Below, in pieces: positions 12,264 to 24,120 of a DNA stretch of 64,000 nt (its first letter is position 1; every line of letters starts with the position of its first letter). A program made the translations under genes and the position numbers. The notes beneath the pieces are model-generated. The model was not told the origin of the DNA. It did not search any database and saw nothing but the letters and a program-made list of their open reading frames with translations. Location of the stretch: the NCBI GenBank assembly GCA_022376925.1, contig JAIOJX010000005.1, positions 10,878,501-10,942,500 of the forward strand, in the 5' to 3' direction. The stretch is from Tragulus kanchil. Its lineage: Eukaryota; Chordata; Mammalia; Artiodactyla; Tragulidae.

Positions 12264-13563
12264 CTTCAAGCTTCACTTCTCAGGCTACAAAGAAATATAA
12301 GCAATAATCATCACAGGTGTACTCCTAATTTGCCAAGGCAGATCTAGAAAACATGCATTTCACAAATAAACTAAGAAGCAATTCATCCCCAACTCATGCC
12401 ATTTCATGAAAAAACTTACTGCAATGAGAATTTCTCTTAAGGGAACTGACACTTTGGATCCCAACACTTATCTACCTGTCCTGATCTTAACTCTCAGATG
12501 AGGAAACGTCACTGCAAACGAGAGGACCTGACAGCTGCTCCTCTGGTCAAGTCTTTACCACAACATTAGGATTTCAGGAAGGAAACCTTGTATCTCCTGA
12601 TAACAGTTCAATACATCTCCAGAAAGACCTTACTTGGCCAAAATAAACTACATGACTTGTCTTCCATACATGAACTGTTTGCTCTTCCCTTCTACGAGCA
12701 CTGGGCTGGACCTAAAACTGTGCTCAAATAGACTACCAGAGATAAACAAAATTGGACCAAAAAAACCAAAATGTTTTCTTCAAGAATATACAGGCAGTGG
12801 GTACTGATTCTCATCTATCCATTTGTTCATTCATATGGGTGCTAGCTAAAAAGTCAGTCCCGGAATACAGAAAAGTAAAACTGCCCCTTATCCTTGAATT
12901 AACAGGCGGACAACTGAAGCAGCACAGATATAAATCTGCCCCCAAAGCCAAGGAAGCACAAAAAAGGCACGATCTTATTTTGGGGAGGAAAAAGTGCAAC
13001 CAAGAAGAAGTAGACCTTGTAAATTCGGACTTGAAGAGTAACTAAATTAGCTAGGCTTGGCAAGCGGGGAAAGGGACAAGAGAAGGTAGAAATGAGGAGG
13101 AAGGAAGAATCTGCACGTAACACAGAACTGGAAGCAAGAGCCAGCGAGTACCTTCAGAGAACCACAGAGAATACCTCAGGGCACTCCCTGCCTTCCATGC
13201 ACGCCCTGCACTGCCCACAGGTGCCAATCTATTAGAAAAAGCACTCGGGCAGACTCAGGTTTCAAAAATACTCCCCATCACCAAGTTCCCCTGCCAGGTT
13301 TATGGTTAACCTCTCTATCCAAACTTTATTCCCTTTCTGGTCTCACCCTTCTTTCCCTCCAGATAGCGAAGTATCAAAGAAAAAGGGAGAGACTGAAACC
13401 CAGCAGGCCCGGTGAGGCCTTCCCAGGTACAGAAGCCCCTCCGTGCTTCCTGAGTTCCTAAGAGCAGACTCAGGCAGTGACTAATTAGGGAAGTGAGGGA
13501 ACAGAAACAGATGAAAAGCAGTCAAGCAAAAAAAAGGAATGAGCTTTAAATTACAGTTCAGTG

Positions 13564-13783
13564 ACAAGACAGACTCCTAGCAGAAAAGACACTGATGCTG
13601 GGAAAGACAGGAGGCAAGAGGAAGAGGAGGAGACGTCTGAGGATGAGATGGATGGATGGCATCACCGACTCCACAGACATGAGTTTGAGCTGGCTCCAGG
13701 AGATGGTGAAGGACAGGAAAGCCTGGCATGCTGCAGCCCATGGGGGTCACCAAGAGTCGGACGTGACTGAGCAACTGAACTAA
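13564..13783 (+). mobile_element. BovB LINE 3' end
   Basis: Sense BovB 3' terminus: 'gaaaagacactgatgctggg', 'ctgaggatgagatgg', 'ggatggcatcaccgact', 'ggcatgctgcagcccatggg', 'caccaagagtcggacgtgac' and the terminal 'tgagcaactgaact'. Strongly supports a ruminant genome. 5'-truncated; the short frames here are BovB relics. Confidence 0.92.
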
Positions 13784-13936
13784 AGTCCCCCTCAGGAATA
13801 TACGTAACAATCTGGCAAGTATCTCTGAGTTGTTCTGTGGAAACTAAAACTACCTCCCCCAAAAGGTATATGGTGACTAATGGGATAAACCTGGACAGCC
13901 TGGAACCAGAGGCTGATGATTAAGATTCCCAACACA

Positions 13937-14180
13937 GGGCTGCCCTGGTGGTCCAGTGGGTGAAGAGGCCGCCTTGCAGTGCAAGGGGCGCCGGTTCGAT
14001 CCCTGGCCTGGGAAGATCCCACGTGCCGCGGAGTGGCTGGACACGTGTGTCCAATTACAAGCCTGCACCCACAGCCAGTGCTCTGCAACAAGAGAGGCCA
14101 CTGCAATGGGAGGCCCACACAAGTCAAAGAATAAGATGGATGAAAATAAATACATAAAAAAATAAAAGAGGCAAAGAAAA
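13937..14180 (+). mobile_element. tRNA-Glu-derived SINE, 'ataagatggatgaaa' subtype
   Basis: Head 'gggctgccctggtggtccag', 'ggttcgatccctggcctggg', 'ccgcggagtggctggac', 'tgggaggcccacacaag', A-rich tail. Its 3' half reappears at 15181-15300 because duplication 5 starts within it. Confidence 0.92.
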
Positions 14181-16266
14181 AGAAACTGCTTCCAAAAAAA
14201 CATTTTTTTTCTAAAGCATCACCATGTTGCCTAACCACCAACCAATCAGAAGAAAGCCCACAAGCTGATCACACACCCTGCAGCGCTCACCCCTAATGCT
14301 ACCTTTAACAAAACCTCCCTGCAAGGTTTGGGGCTTTGAGCATATGCCACCCGTGCCCCTTGCTTGGTGCCTGCTGTCAACACTGCTCTTCACCACGACC
14401 CAGCATCAGCAGATTGGTCCTGGCGGGGCTGGGCAAGCAGACTCCAGTTCGGTTAGAAAACATTTTCTAACCTAGAAAGTCTGTTCCACCCCTCTCCTGC
14501 TGGGTCACTTTATATGATTCAGCTCTGTTCAGTATCCTACTTCCTATTTTCTGAGGCTTATTTCTCCTAGCCTAAGCTGGCAGGAAAATGGGAATGGAGA
14601 TTAACTGGACGCCCCACTTAAGAGTTCCCACAGCTCAGGAAGAGATGAAGAATAAGGACCTTAGATTTAATCAGGGTGGATGCCAAAATGAGCACTGCCC
14701 TGAGAAGCATTTCATTCAACTGAGCTGTCAATTCATTATCCTTAAGTGTATCTGTTACATCCTTTCTAACCATGTCCACAGTTGTTGACAATTCATTTAA
14801 AATCAAAGAATTATTAAGTTTAAAAAAAAAAAACAGAGCAGACAGAATTAAGGATTCTTCAACATTATGAGCCATTAGGGAAAGTTAAAACCACAAGAAA
14901 CCACTAGATACCTATCAGAATGGCAATAAATTAAAACAAACAAAAAAATAACCCTGGCAACATCAAGTGCTTCTGGGGAGGCCCAGCCCGGGAGCCCTCA
15001 CACACTGCTGGTGAGACGCAGGCTAGGACCGCCAGGCGGCAACACAACCTGGCAGTTTCTAAGTTAAAAATGCACTTAACAACAACCCAGTCATTCCACT
15101 CCTGTGTATTTACCCACGAGAAAATCCATGTTTACACAAAACCCTATACATAAATGGTTTTTAAAAATAGATGTTACCTGCACAGCCAGTGCTCTGCAAC
15201 AAGAGAGGCCACTGCAATGGGAGGCCCACACAAGTCAAAGAATAAGATGGATGAAAATAAATACATAAAAAAATAAAAGAGGCAAAGAAAAAGAAACTGC
15301 TTCCAAAAAAACATTTTTTTTCTAAAGCATCACCATGTTGCCTAACCACCAACCAATCAGAAGAAAGCCCACAAGCTGATCACACACCCTGCAGCGCTCA
15401 CCCCTAATGCTACCTTTAACAAAACCTCCCTGCAAGGTTTGGGGCTTTGAGCATATGCCACCCGTGCCCCTTGCTTGGTGCCTGCTGTCAACACTGCTCT
15501 TCACCACGACCCAGCATCAGCAGATTGGTCCTGGCGGGGCTGGGCAAGCAGACTCCAGTTCGGTTAGAAAACATTTTCTAACCTAGAAAGTCTGTTCCAC
15601 CCCTCTCCTGCTGGGTCACTTTATATGATTCAGCTCTGTTCAGTATCCTACTTCCTATTTTCTGAGGCTTATTTCTCCTAGCCTAAGCTGGCAGGAAAAT
15701 GGGAATGGAGATTAACTGGACGCCCCACTTAAGAGTTCCCACAGCTCAGGAAGAGATGAAGAATAAGGACCTTAGATTTAATCAGGGTGGATGCCAAAAT
15801 GAGCACTGCCCTGAGAAGCATTTCATTCAACTGAGCTGTCAATTCATTATCCTTAAGTGTATCTGTTACATCCTTTCTAACCATGTCCACAGTTGTTGAC
15901 AATTCATTTAAAATCAAAGAATTATTAAGTTTAAAAAAAACAGAGCAGACAGAATTAAGGATTCTTCAACATTATGAGCCATTAGGGAAAGTTAAAACCA
16001 CAAGAAACCACTAGATACCTATCAGAATGGCAATAAATTAAAACAAACAAAAAAATAACCCTGGCAACATCAAGTGCTTCTGGGGAGGCCCAGCCCGGGA
16101 GCCCTCACACACTGCTGGTGAGACGCAGGCTAGGACCGCCAGGCGGCAACACAACCTGGCAGTTTCTAAGTTAAAAATGCACTTAACAACAACCCAGTCA
16201 TTCCACTCCTGTGTATTTACCCACGAGAAAATCCATGTTTACACAAAACCCTATACATAAATGGTT
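14070..16266. repeat. Tandem duplication 5 (14070-15159 and 15181-16266)
   Basis: Period about 1111 bp. Copy 2 begins in the middle of a SINE body (full SINE at 13937-14175), leaving a headless SINE at 15181. Copies differ in the A run near 14822/15933. Confidence 0.95.
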
Positions 16267-16740
16267 ATAGTGCCTATATTCCTAGTTGTCAAAAACTAGA
16301 AATAATCCGATGTCCTTCAACTGAAGACTAAGCAAACTGCGGTTGGTTCATCCACACAATCAGCGATAACAAGGATTGACCTACCAAAACATACAACAAA
16401 CAAAACATACATACAAAACATACAACAACAGGGATGAGCTCCACATGCATTCATTACGCTGGACTTACAAGGCTACTCTCCTCATCATGCGACATGACTC
16501 CATGTATACACCATCCTAGAAACAGCAAAGCTATAAAGCAAGAAAACGAACCAGTGGTTGCCAGGGGCTGGAGATGGGAAAAGCTTGCCTAAAAAGGGAT
16601 ACGGAGGCACTGGGCGGGGGAGGGATTGAACTGTTCTATACGCTGACTGTGGTGATCGCCACAAGACTGTACACATCTGTCAAAACTTGCAGACCTGCAT
16701 ACTAAAGTGCTGTAAGTTTTGCTACATGTAAAATATACCT
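14872..16740 (+). mobile_element. L1 3' UTR fragment (old), interrupted by duplication 5
   Basis: Characteristic L1 3' text: 'tacctatcagaatggc', 'ctgctggtgagacg', 'ccactcctgtgtatttaccc', 'ccaactgaagactaagc', 'gtggttgccaggggctgg', 'aaagtgctgtaagttttgc'. The L1 proper is 14872-15159 plus 16267-16740; 15160-15975 is inserted by the duplication. Confidence 0.75.
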
Positions 16741-18525
16741 AGTGTGAGAAATGAAAGAAAAAAAAATGAGGGATTCTGGTAACAAAAAAGATGAGACTGA
16801 AAAATCAGCAAGGCAACAGTCATATCATGAAGGATCCTGCTAAGGTTTAGATTTTGATTTCAAAGCAACAGGTGTACTAGATAATCTCAAGAAAGGGAGA
16901 GACACTTAAGTTCTCTTTCAGGGAGAAGGAGGACAACCGTTACAGAATGGAGTGGGGGCAGAACTGTGAGCAACCGGGAGGCCTCAGGCATTCAAGGGAC
17001 GAACTACCAAGACCTGACTCAGGCCGCAACTGTAGAAGTGAACAGAGAAAGTTAAACACAGGAAATTCACAAGTTTCTAGCAATAGTGAAACCATGAACC
17101 AAGCTAGCAGTGAGAAAATGGTCTGAAATAAGCTAAATTTAAATGCCCATGGGACATTCAAATACAAACATCTGGACAGATATACTGGTCTAGAGCTCAA
17201 GGGAATAAAACCTGAGATGTAGCTTCAGATTTGAGGCTCACCAAGGTATTGGCAGCCAGAAAATACAAGGTCAAGCTCATGCAAAGACACAGTATGTGCA
17301 GTTAAAGGTGATGGGAATCCTGGGGATTATCCCGAGCAACACCAGCATACCTGGATGTAACCTGATTTACCCACGAGAAAATCCATGTTTACACAAAACC
17401 CTATACATAAATGGTTATAGTGCCTATATTCCTAGTTGTCAAAAACTAGAAATAATCCGATGTCCTTCAACTGAAGACTAAGCAAACTGCGGTTGGTTCA
17501 TCCACACAATCAGCGATAACAAGGATTGACCTACCAAAACATACAACAAACAAAACATACATACAAAACATACAACAACAGGGATGAGCTCCACATGCAT
17601 TCATTACGCTGGACTTACAAGGCTACTCTCCTCATCATGCGACATGACTCCATGTATACACCATCCTAGAAACAGCAAAGCTATAAAGCAAGAAAACGAA
17701 CCAGTGGTTGCCAGGGGCTGGAGATGGGAAAAGCTTGCCTAAAAAGGGATACGGAGGCACTGGGCGGGGGAGGGATTGAACTGTTCTATACGCTGACTGT
17801 GGTGATCGCCACAAGACTGTACACATCTGTCAAAACTTGCAGACCTGCATACTAAAGTGCTGTAAGTTTTGCTACATGTAAAATATACCTAGTGTGAGAA
17901 ATGAAAGAAAAAAAAATGAGGGATTCTGGTAACAAAAAAGATGAGACTGAAAAATCAGCAAGGCAACAGTCATATCATGAAGGATCCTGCTAAGGTTTAG
18001 ATTTTGATTTCAAAGCAACAGGTGTACTAGATAATCTCAAAAAAGGGGAGAGACACTTAAGTTCTCTTTCAGGAGAAGGAGGACAACCGTTACAGAATGG
18101 AGGGAGGGGGCAGAACTGTGAGCAACCGGGAGGCCTCAGGCATTCAAGGGACGAACTACCAAGACCTGACTCAGGCCGCAACTGTAGAAGTGAACAGAGA
18201 AAGTTAAACACAGGAAATTCACAAGTTTCTAGCAATAGTGAAACCATGAACCAAGCTAGCAGTGAGAAAATGGTCTGAAATAAGCTAAATTTAAATGCCC
18301 ATGGGACATTCAAATACAAACATCTGGACAGATATACTGGTCTAGAGCTCAAGGGAATAAAACCTGAGATGTAGCTTCAGATTTGAGGCTCACCAAGGTA
18401 TTGGCAGCCATGAAAATACAAGGTCAAGCTCATGCAAAGACACAGTATGTGCAGTTAAAGGTGATGGGAATCCTGGGGATTATCCCGAGCAACACCAGCA
18501 TTACGGAGCTGCTGATGTAACCTGA
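16215..18525. repeat. Tandem duplication 6 (16215-17364 and 17365-18525)
   Basis: Period 1150 bp, copies directly abutting. Copy 1 lacks bases at its very 3' end (near 17348) that copy 2 has. The first approx. 50 bp are shared with duplication 5 and so occur three times. Confidence 0.95.
17365..17890 (+). mobile_element. L1 3' UTR fragment, second copy
   Basis: Repeat of 16215-16740 within duplication 6; not an independent insertion. Confidence 0.75.
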
Positions 18526-19130
18526 ATTATGAAAGAACTGGCTTACTGAGCGTGCAGCCGCAGAGCTAGAAAGGGTTACAATCACGAGCCTGTTTCAATC
18601 TGGGGTCTCCCAACCACTTTCCCCTTGACTTCTCTGATTTTGCCTCTGCCTTGATTACCTTGGGAAGACTGAGTCAGTTTAAAAGTCACCATCGAATCCA
18701 AGGTTTCATTTTGTACTTTCCACATTGTTAACATCCAGAATATTCAGCAAATAAAGTAAGAGGAATAAGCGGTTGAACACATACCTGTTTTGTCAATTAA
18801 ACACATAAGTACTAAGAAGAATGAAGGGATTCACTTCAAATACAGGTGAACTTACACAGCCTGGGTACTTCACTCTGGGAGCTGGACAAATGACCCTAGA
18901 GATGCTTTAAAGGATCTCTGATACCACAGTGAAGCTATGAGTGTAACCACAGGACAGACCCAATGAGGCTACACAACCAGCCCTCAGTCAGAGGGAAGTA
19001 TGCACCGAATTCCCTGTGGAATGTTCTTAAAATGTCCAAGCTCTACATCTGAAAATGTTGATTAAGAAACTTTTGGGGTAAGACCAAAAGTAAGACTATT
19101 TTTTAATAGTCCCCGAAGTGGCTGATGTGT

Positions 19131-19199
19131 GTACACAGACACACACACACAGACAGACACACAGACACAGACACACACACAGACACAGACACACACACC
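19131..19199. repeat. Microsatellite, (CA)n/(CAGA)n mixture
   Basis: About 69 bp of alternating acac, acag and gaca units, about 530 bp from RANBP9 exon 2 on its intron 2 side. Confidence 0.95.
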
Positions 19200-19727
19200 C
19201 CTCCCAGGCTGAAAAGCAATGATATAAAGTTAGTGCCAGCATCTATATGAAGTTCTCAAGTGGATGTTTCTGAACTACATCCTCATCCCTGGGAACAGCT
19301 GAGCATATACAAACATTATTTCCCTGATCTAAACCTAAAATTCTGAGTGTCCACCACTACAAAATATCCTATGAATCACCTTCTGGTTTTGATTAACTAC
19401 GTTTGAGAAGACTTAAGTTCTCAGTGGAATGCAGAAAATGGCAGTATAAGAAAAGCATGGAAATAGTCACCATCCATTGTTTTATTCCAGTTCTCCATTT
19501 TAATGACAAGTCTACCAGAAAAATCTGGTAGTTTTACCAACTCAAGTGTCAACACCACTGAGTATTTAAGTAGAACCAGAAACACCTGCTATACTAGAAT
19601 ATTCAGATTCCACTTTTCTAATCACCATACTTTTCAAAAAAATTCCAATTACATCACAAACAGTTCTAAATGAAAACACAAATAGTTTACCTATAAGCAA
19701 ACTTTTCCCACCAAAATTTACACTTAC

Positions 19728-19839
19728 CCATCTCTTCCCTTACTGACGATTTTTACTTCAAAATAATAAATCCCACAGGCTGCTGGTATTGGATGCGTGG
19801 CACGAACTGACGCTGCATCTTTCGGGGTTTTGCCGTGAC
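19728..19839 (-). CDS. RANBP9: RANBP9 exon 2 (SPRY domain), 112 nt
   Basis: Reading the minus strand, an acceptor (CCTTACCCAG) ends at 19840 and a consensus donor (GTAAGTG) begins at 19727. The 112 nt between them consist of two bases completing the Gly codon begun in exon 1, then 36 codons, then two bases of the next codon. They encode [29 protein letters not shown] and IVSKGRD, a strongly conserved core piece of the RanBP9/10 SPRY (B30.2) domain. TPKD rather than the NHKD of RANBP10 supports RANBP9. The exon lies in a short unduplicated interval just below the duplication that starts near 19926, so it is present once. The open frame and splice sites look functional. Confidence 0.95.
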
Positions 19840-19925
19840 CTGGGTAAGGAACAGGAAGAAAACCAATCAAGACAGATATTCAAATGAACACCTTAACTCA
19901 GGAACGAACACAGCTTTTGGATGAT

Positions 19926-22209
19926 ATATACATTTCTGCTTCCATCAGTACAAACAGTCAAAGACTTCCTATCACACTTATCACCACAATTAACCCAATA
20001 TGCAAAAAAGCACAAGTTAAACACAGATGTCTTCACACTATTACTAGTTTTAGTAAAATGTCAGAATCTAAGTACGTTGAGCCTAGTAATCCTTTATGAA
20101 AATTAAAGTATTTTAAGGTAGATGACATTTTTGAAACAAAAGGATAAATTTTAAGAACATGATGAGAGGGCTTCCCTGGTGGTCCAGTGGGTAAAATCTG
20201 CATATAACTTGTAAAATTCCTAAACAGGTTTTTGGCCAAATGACCTATTTTTCAAACCAAAAGCATCTGTATCATTATTTTTAAAGTGAAATTTTATACA
20301 ATTAGACTGAATTGGTGAAACAGCTTTCTTTAAGAATTTACATTTTTGTTCTTTGACATACTTTGATCATTAATTCTATACAGAGGCTGATCCATAAAAT
20401 TTATTTGGTCAATTACTGCCTACTGAGAAGCCTATCTACTGTCTTTTCTTTTTTAAGAAAGGAATATAATACCATACTATTGCTGACATCTTTAGGAAAT
20501 CGAATAATGGCTTTTAAATTTTTTTATATTAGCTATTCCTCAACCTAATCCCAGAGAATTTTACTAATATCACCCCCTGTCCACCACCCAAGACACAAAT
20601 TACCTTGAAAGTCAGCATGTGAAGGAAACCACATGAGCAAGAGAATATGTGCCCAAATATGTCCACAAAACGATCAGAAGGATGAAGACAGCAGCTGTAG
20701 TGGCAAGTCAGAAAGCGCTCATGAGCGAGAGAGCCGGGCCCCACAGTCCCCAGAAGGGCTGCTGAGAAATAAAGCTCTCAGCCATTCCTCAGGCGCCCCT
20801 GGGAGGCAGGCTCCTTCACGATCATCACTCCTGCAGGCAGATGGTGCCACCGCCTGCACGGTGGCAGAATCTCCTTCTCCAATTTGCCATGATAAACCCT
20901 TCTTTTAAGTCAAAAATTCTACCCTGGCTGTACAATAACCACCAATGAGATCATATTTCTCTTACCACACAGTGTCAAATTATCAAAGCATAGCCTATCA
21001 TTAAACAGGTATACACTTGCAGTGCAAATGACCACACGGTCACATGGCCTAAAAGACACTGAATGAACTTTTGAATATATCATTTCGCTCATCAGTACAA
21101 ACAGTGACTTCCTATCACACTTATCAAAATTAACCCAATATGCAAAAAAGCACAAGTTAAACACAGATGTCTTCACACTATTACTAGTTTTAGTAAAATG
21201 TCAGAATCTAAGTACGTTGAGCCTAGTAATCCTTTATGAAAATTAAAGTATTTTAAGGTAGATGACATTTTGAAACAAAAGGATAAATTTTAAGAACATG
21301 ATGAGAGGGCTTCCCTGGTGGTCCAGTGGGTAAAATCTGCATATAACTTGTAAAATTCCTAAACAGGTTTTTGGCCAAATGACCTATTTTTCAAACCAAA
21401 AGCATCTGTATCATTATTTTTTAAAGTGAAATTTTATACAATTAGACTGAATTGGTGAAACAGCTTTCTTTAAGAATTTACATTTTTGTTCTTTGACATA
21501 CTTTGATCATTAATTCTATACAGAGGCTGATCCATAAAATTTATTTGGTCAATTACTGCCTACTGAGAAGCCTATCTACTGTCTTTTCTTTTTTAAGAAA
21601 GGAATATAATACCATACTATTGCTGACATCTTTAGGAAATCGAATAATGGCTTTTAAATTTTTTTATATTAGCTATTCCTCAACCTAATCCCAGAGAATT
21701 TTACTAATATCACCCCCTGTCCACCACCCAAGACACAAATTACCTTGAAAGTCAGCATGTGAAGGAAACCACATGAGCAAGAGAATATGTGCCCAAATAT
21801 GTCCACAAAACGATCAGAAGGATGAAGACAGCAGCTGTAGTGGCAAGTCAGAAAGCGCTCATGAGCGAGAGAGCCGGGCCCCACAGTCCCCAGAAGGGCT
21901 GCTGAGAAATAAAGCTCTCAGCCATTCCTCAGGCGCCCCTGGGAGGCAGGCTCCTTCACGATCATCACTCCTGCAGGCAGATGGTGCCACCGCCTGCACG
22001 GTGGCAGAATCTCCTTCTCCAATTTGCCATGATAAACCCTTCTTTTAAGTCAAAAATTCTACCCTGGCTGTACAATAACCACCAATGAGATCATATTTCT
22101 CTTACCACACAGTGTCAAATTATCAAAGCATAGCCTATCATTAAACAGGTATACACTTGCAGTGCAAATGACCACACGGTCACATGGCCTAAAAGACACT
22201 GAATGAACT
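19926..22209. repeat. Tandem duplication 7 (about 19926-21070 and 21075-22209)
   Basis: Period about 1140 bp, copies adjacent. The first approx. 60 bp of copy 2 carry several small deletions relative to copy 1; the rest is nearly identical. It starts just above RANBP9 exon 2 and does not include it. Confidence 0.93.
20168..20201 (+). mobile_element. SINE head-only fragment (also at 21307-21340)
   Basis: 34 bp identical to the tRNA-Glu SINE head (gggcttccctggtggtccag, then tgggtaaa) followed directly by unrelated DNA. There is no body, no tail and no clear target-site duplication. The second occurrence is the copy in duplication 7. Confidence 0.75.
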
Positions 22210-22769
22210 CAACCCCTCTAGTCTGTAACCATTCATAGGTGTCGTAAGTGCATGTTTTACCGGCACAAGTTTTCAGCCTGGGGACCACTAAGAGGTGATA
22301 AACTTAGCTAGGAAGATAAAAATGGAAGTGGCCATGTACAGACGCCGATAAAACGGTTTTAACATATGTAGGTCATCTTTACATTGAGCTTAGTGAAAGA
22401 AAAAAGTAACACCACCAACCTGCAGAATGAGATACGAATCATTTTTTAAAAACTGAAACTTTATATACTATGGTTGTAGCAAAACATCTTTTACAGTAAA
22501 ATTATGGTCAAATAATTGAGCTGCCTGGGAAAAGGTCATGTAAACAAACAGCATTTTTAAAATTTAGACAGCTAAACATAAACCTAAAGGGAGTCCTAAA
22601 TCAACCAGCTTTTATGTTCAGTTTTGGCTTTTCTGAAAAGAAGTGGTCAAAACTTTCAGGAATAAGGGAATCTGAAGGTATACTTCATAATGCAAGTGAT
22701 AAGAGCTGAAATGTACTTAATACTATGTGGAAAAGCACCATTCTAAAAGCACTGTATTGACACAGAAAA

Positions 22770-23015
22770 CAAACTTACAGTTACCAAAAGGAGATTGGGG
22801 AGGGTGGATAAATTAGGAGTTTGAGATTAACATACACACACTACTATGGATAAAATGGATGAACAACAAGGACCTGTTGTAGAGCAGAGGGAACTTGCAA
22901 TAACCTACAACGGAAAAGAATCTGGAAAAATACATTTATATATGATTATGTAACTGAATCTATGCTGCACATCTCACACCAGCACATCATATATTCACTC
23001 TACTTCAAATTTTAA
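22770..23015 (+). mobile_element. Ruminant L1 3' UTR end
   Basis: 'attaggagtttgagattaac', 'acacactactatggataaa', 'gacctgttgtagagcagagg', 'ctatgctgcacatctcac': matches the 3' UTR pattern of artiodactyl L1. A younger SINE follows immediately. Confidence 0.7.
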
Positions 23016-23029
23016 AAATGGTAAGTAAG

Positions 23030-23359
23030 GGGCTTCCCCTGGTGGTCCAGTGGGTAAGGACACCGCCTTGCAGTGCAAGGGGCGCCGATTCGAGCCCTGG
23101 CCTGGGAAGATCCCACATGCCGCGGAGCGGCTGGACTGATGTGTCCAATCACAGAGCCGGAGCTCTGGAGCGCATGCGCCCGGAGCCGCTGCTCTGCGAC
23201 GACAGACCACCGCGATGGGAGGCCCACAGGAGCCAAAGAACAAAGACGGATGAAAATAGAGAAATGAAAGACCAATAGAAGTGGCCCACCCACCCCACTC
23301 CCTCCCCAACCTGACCCCCACCCAAAGTAAATAAATAAATAAATCTTTTAAAAAAAAAA
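23030..23359 (+). mobile_element. tRNA-Glu SINE with perfect 10 bp target-site duplication
   Basis: One of the best-preserved members of the recurrent subtype, with extended tail 'ccaccccactccctcccc...' and (aaat)n plus poly-A. Target-site duplication ggtaagtaag at 23020-23029 and 23360-23369. Contains a perfect GCGCATGCGC palindrome at 23170-23179. Confidence 0.95.
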
Positions 23360-24120
23360 GGTAAGTAAGTAAACAAAAGCCCCGCGCTTACTAACTCACT
23401 TCATATTCAAGACAGCCCGTGAAGCAGGTACTGTTTAGTGTCAATTCACACCCAAGAAGCCAAGGGAAGCTGCGCTCCGGTCACACTACTGCATTAGAGT
23501 CCCAGACCAGGATCAGCCCTGGGGTTCAAATTCAAGAAGCCCGACCCTGGGCAAACTCTGAACCCAAAGGAAGGATTTAGTCACAATGGGCACTCTGTGA
23601 TCATTTCACATGTATTCCCACCTCCTATTTTAGTTACTTCTATGGGAAAAGAAAAAGAAAACTAACCTTTGAGGCAAACAATCTCTCAAAGCATTAGGTG
23701 CTTTTGTAAGATTTTTCTCATTCAACATCTGTGAAATAGGTAATAATTTAACCTCAGTTTTAAAAATGGAGAAATTTTTAGAGGCAATATACCTTGCCCC
23801 AAATTAGCAGAATTACACATTAAATCTATGTGTGAATTAAAAATTCCCTACTTCTTACTATTGTGCAAAAATAACTGCAAAGAACTCTACAATCATAAAT
23901 CTCCATGACGTTAGTATATTCACTATGCTCTACCAAGGATTTGTTTCATTTAAAAAATTAACTTTAAAATGTAAAGACCCAGGAGAAAGGTGAGACATAA
24001 GACTAAAAGGATGCACCACTATCTTTAGATAAGACCAGTCTTATCAGAGCAAAGAAACTATTTCTAATGATGCTCATCGGCAGGAAGTTTACCACCTTAA
24101 ATTTTGTGGTGACCAAAGTA

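Larger units (their letters stand above)
1..19727 (-). other. RANBP9: RANBP9 intron 2 (incomplete; exon 3 not in view)
   Basis: Everything below the exon 2 donor should be intron 2. I searched by eye for the expected continuation of the SPRY domain on the minus strand (Tyr-Met-Gly-Ile-Gly-Leu...) and did not find it. Six tandem duplications inflate this part by about 6.8 kb. Stretches 4000-5016, 12264-13560 and 18526-19100 are unique sequence with nothing recognised. Confidence 0.75.

Noticed and set aside
12752..13045. 97-codon plus-strand frame, Lys/Gln-rich
   Set aside because: Intronic, no recognisable domain or splice pattern, single copy without support.
13937..14010. tRNA gene suggested by A- and B-box-like motifs at SINE heads
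   Set aside because: These are tRNA-derived SINE heads with tails and target-site duplications; no cloverleaf-complete tRNA gene seen.
19131..19199. Phased repeat array resembling CRISPR
   Set aside because: Simple CA/GACA microsatellite without spacers, in a mammalian genome.
20633..20908. 91-codon plus-strand frame, present twice
   Set aside because: The second copy is only the tandem duplication; composition and lack of conserved motifs suggest chance.
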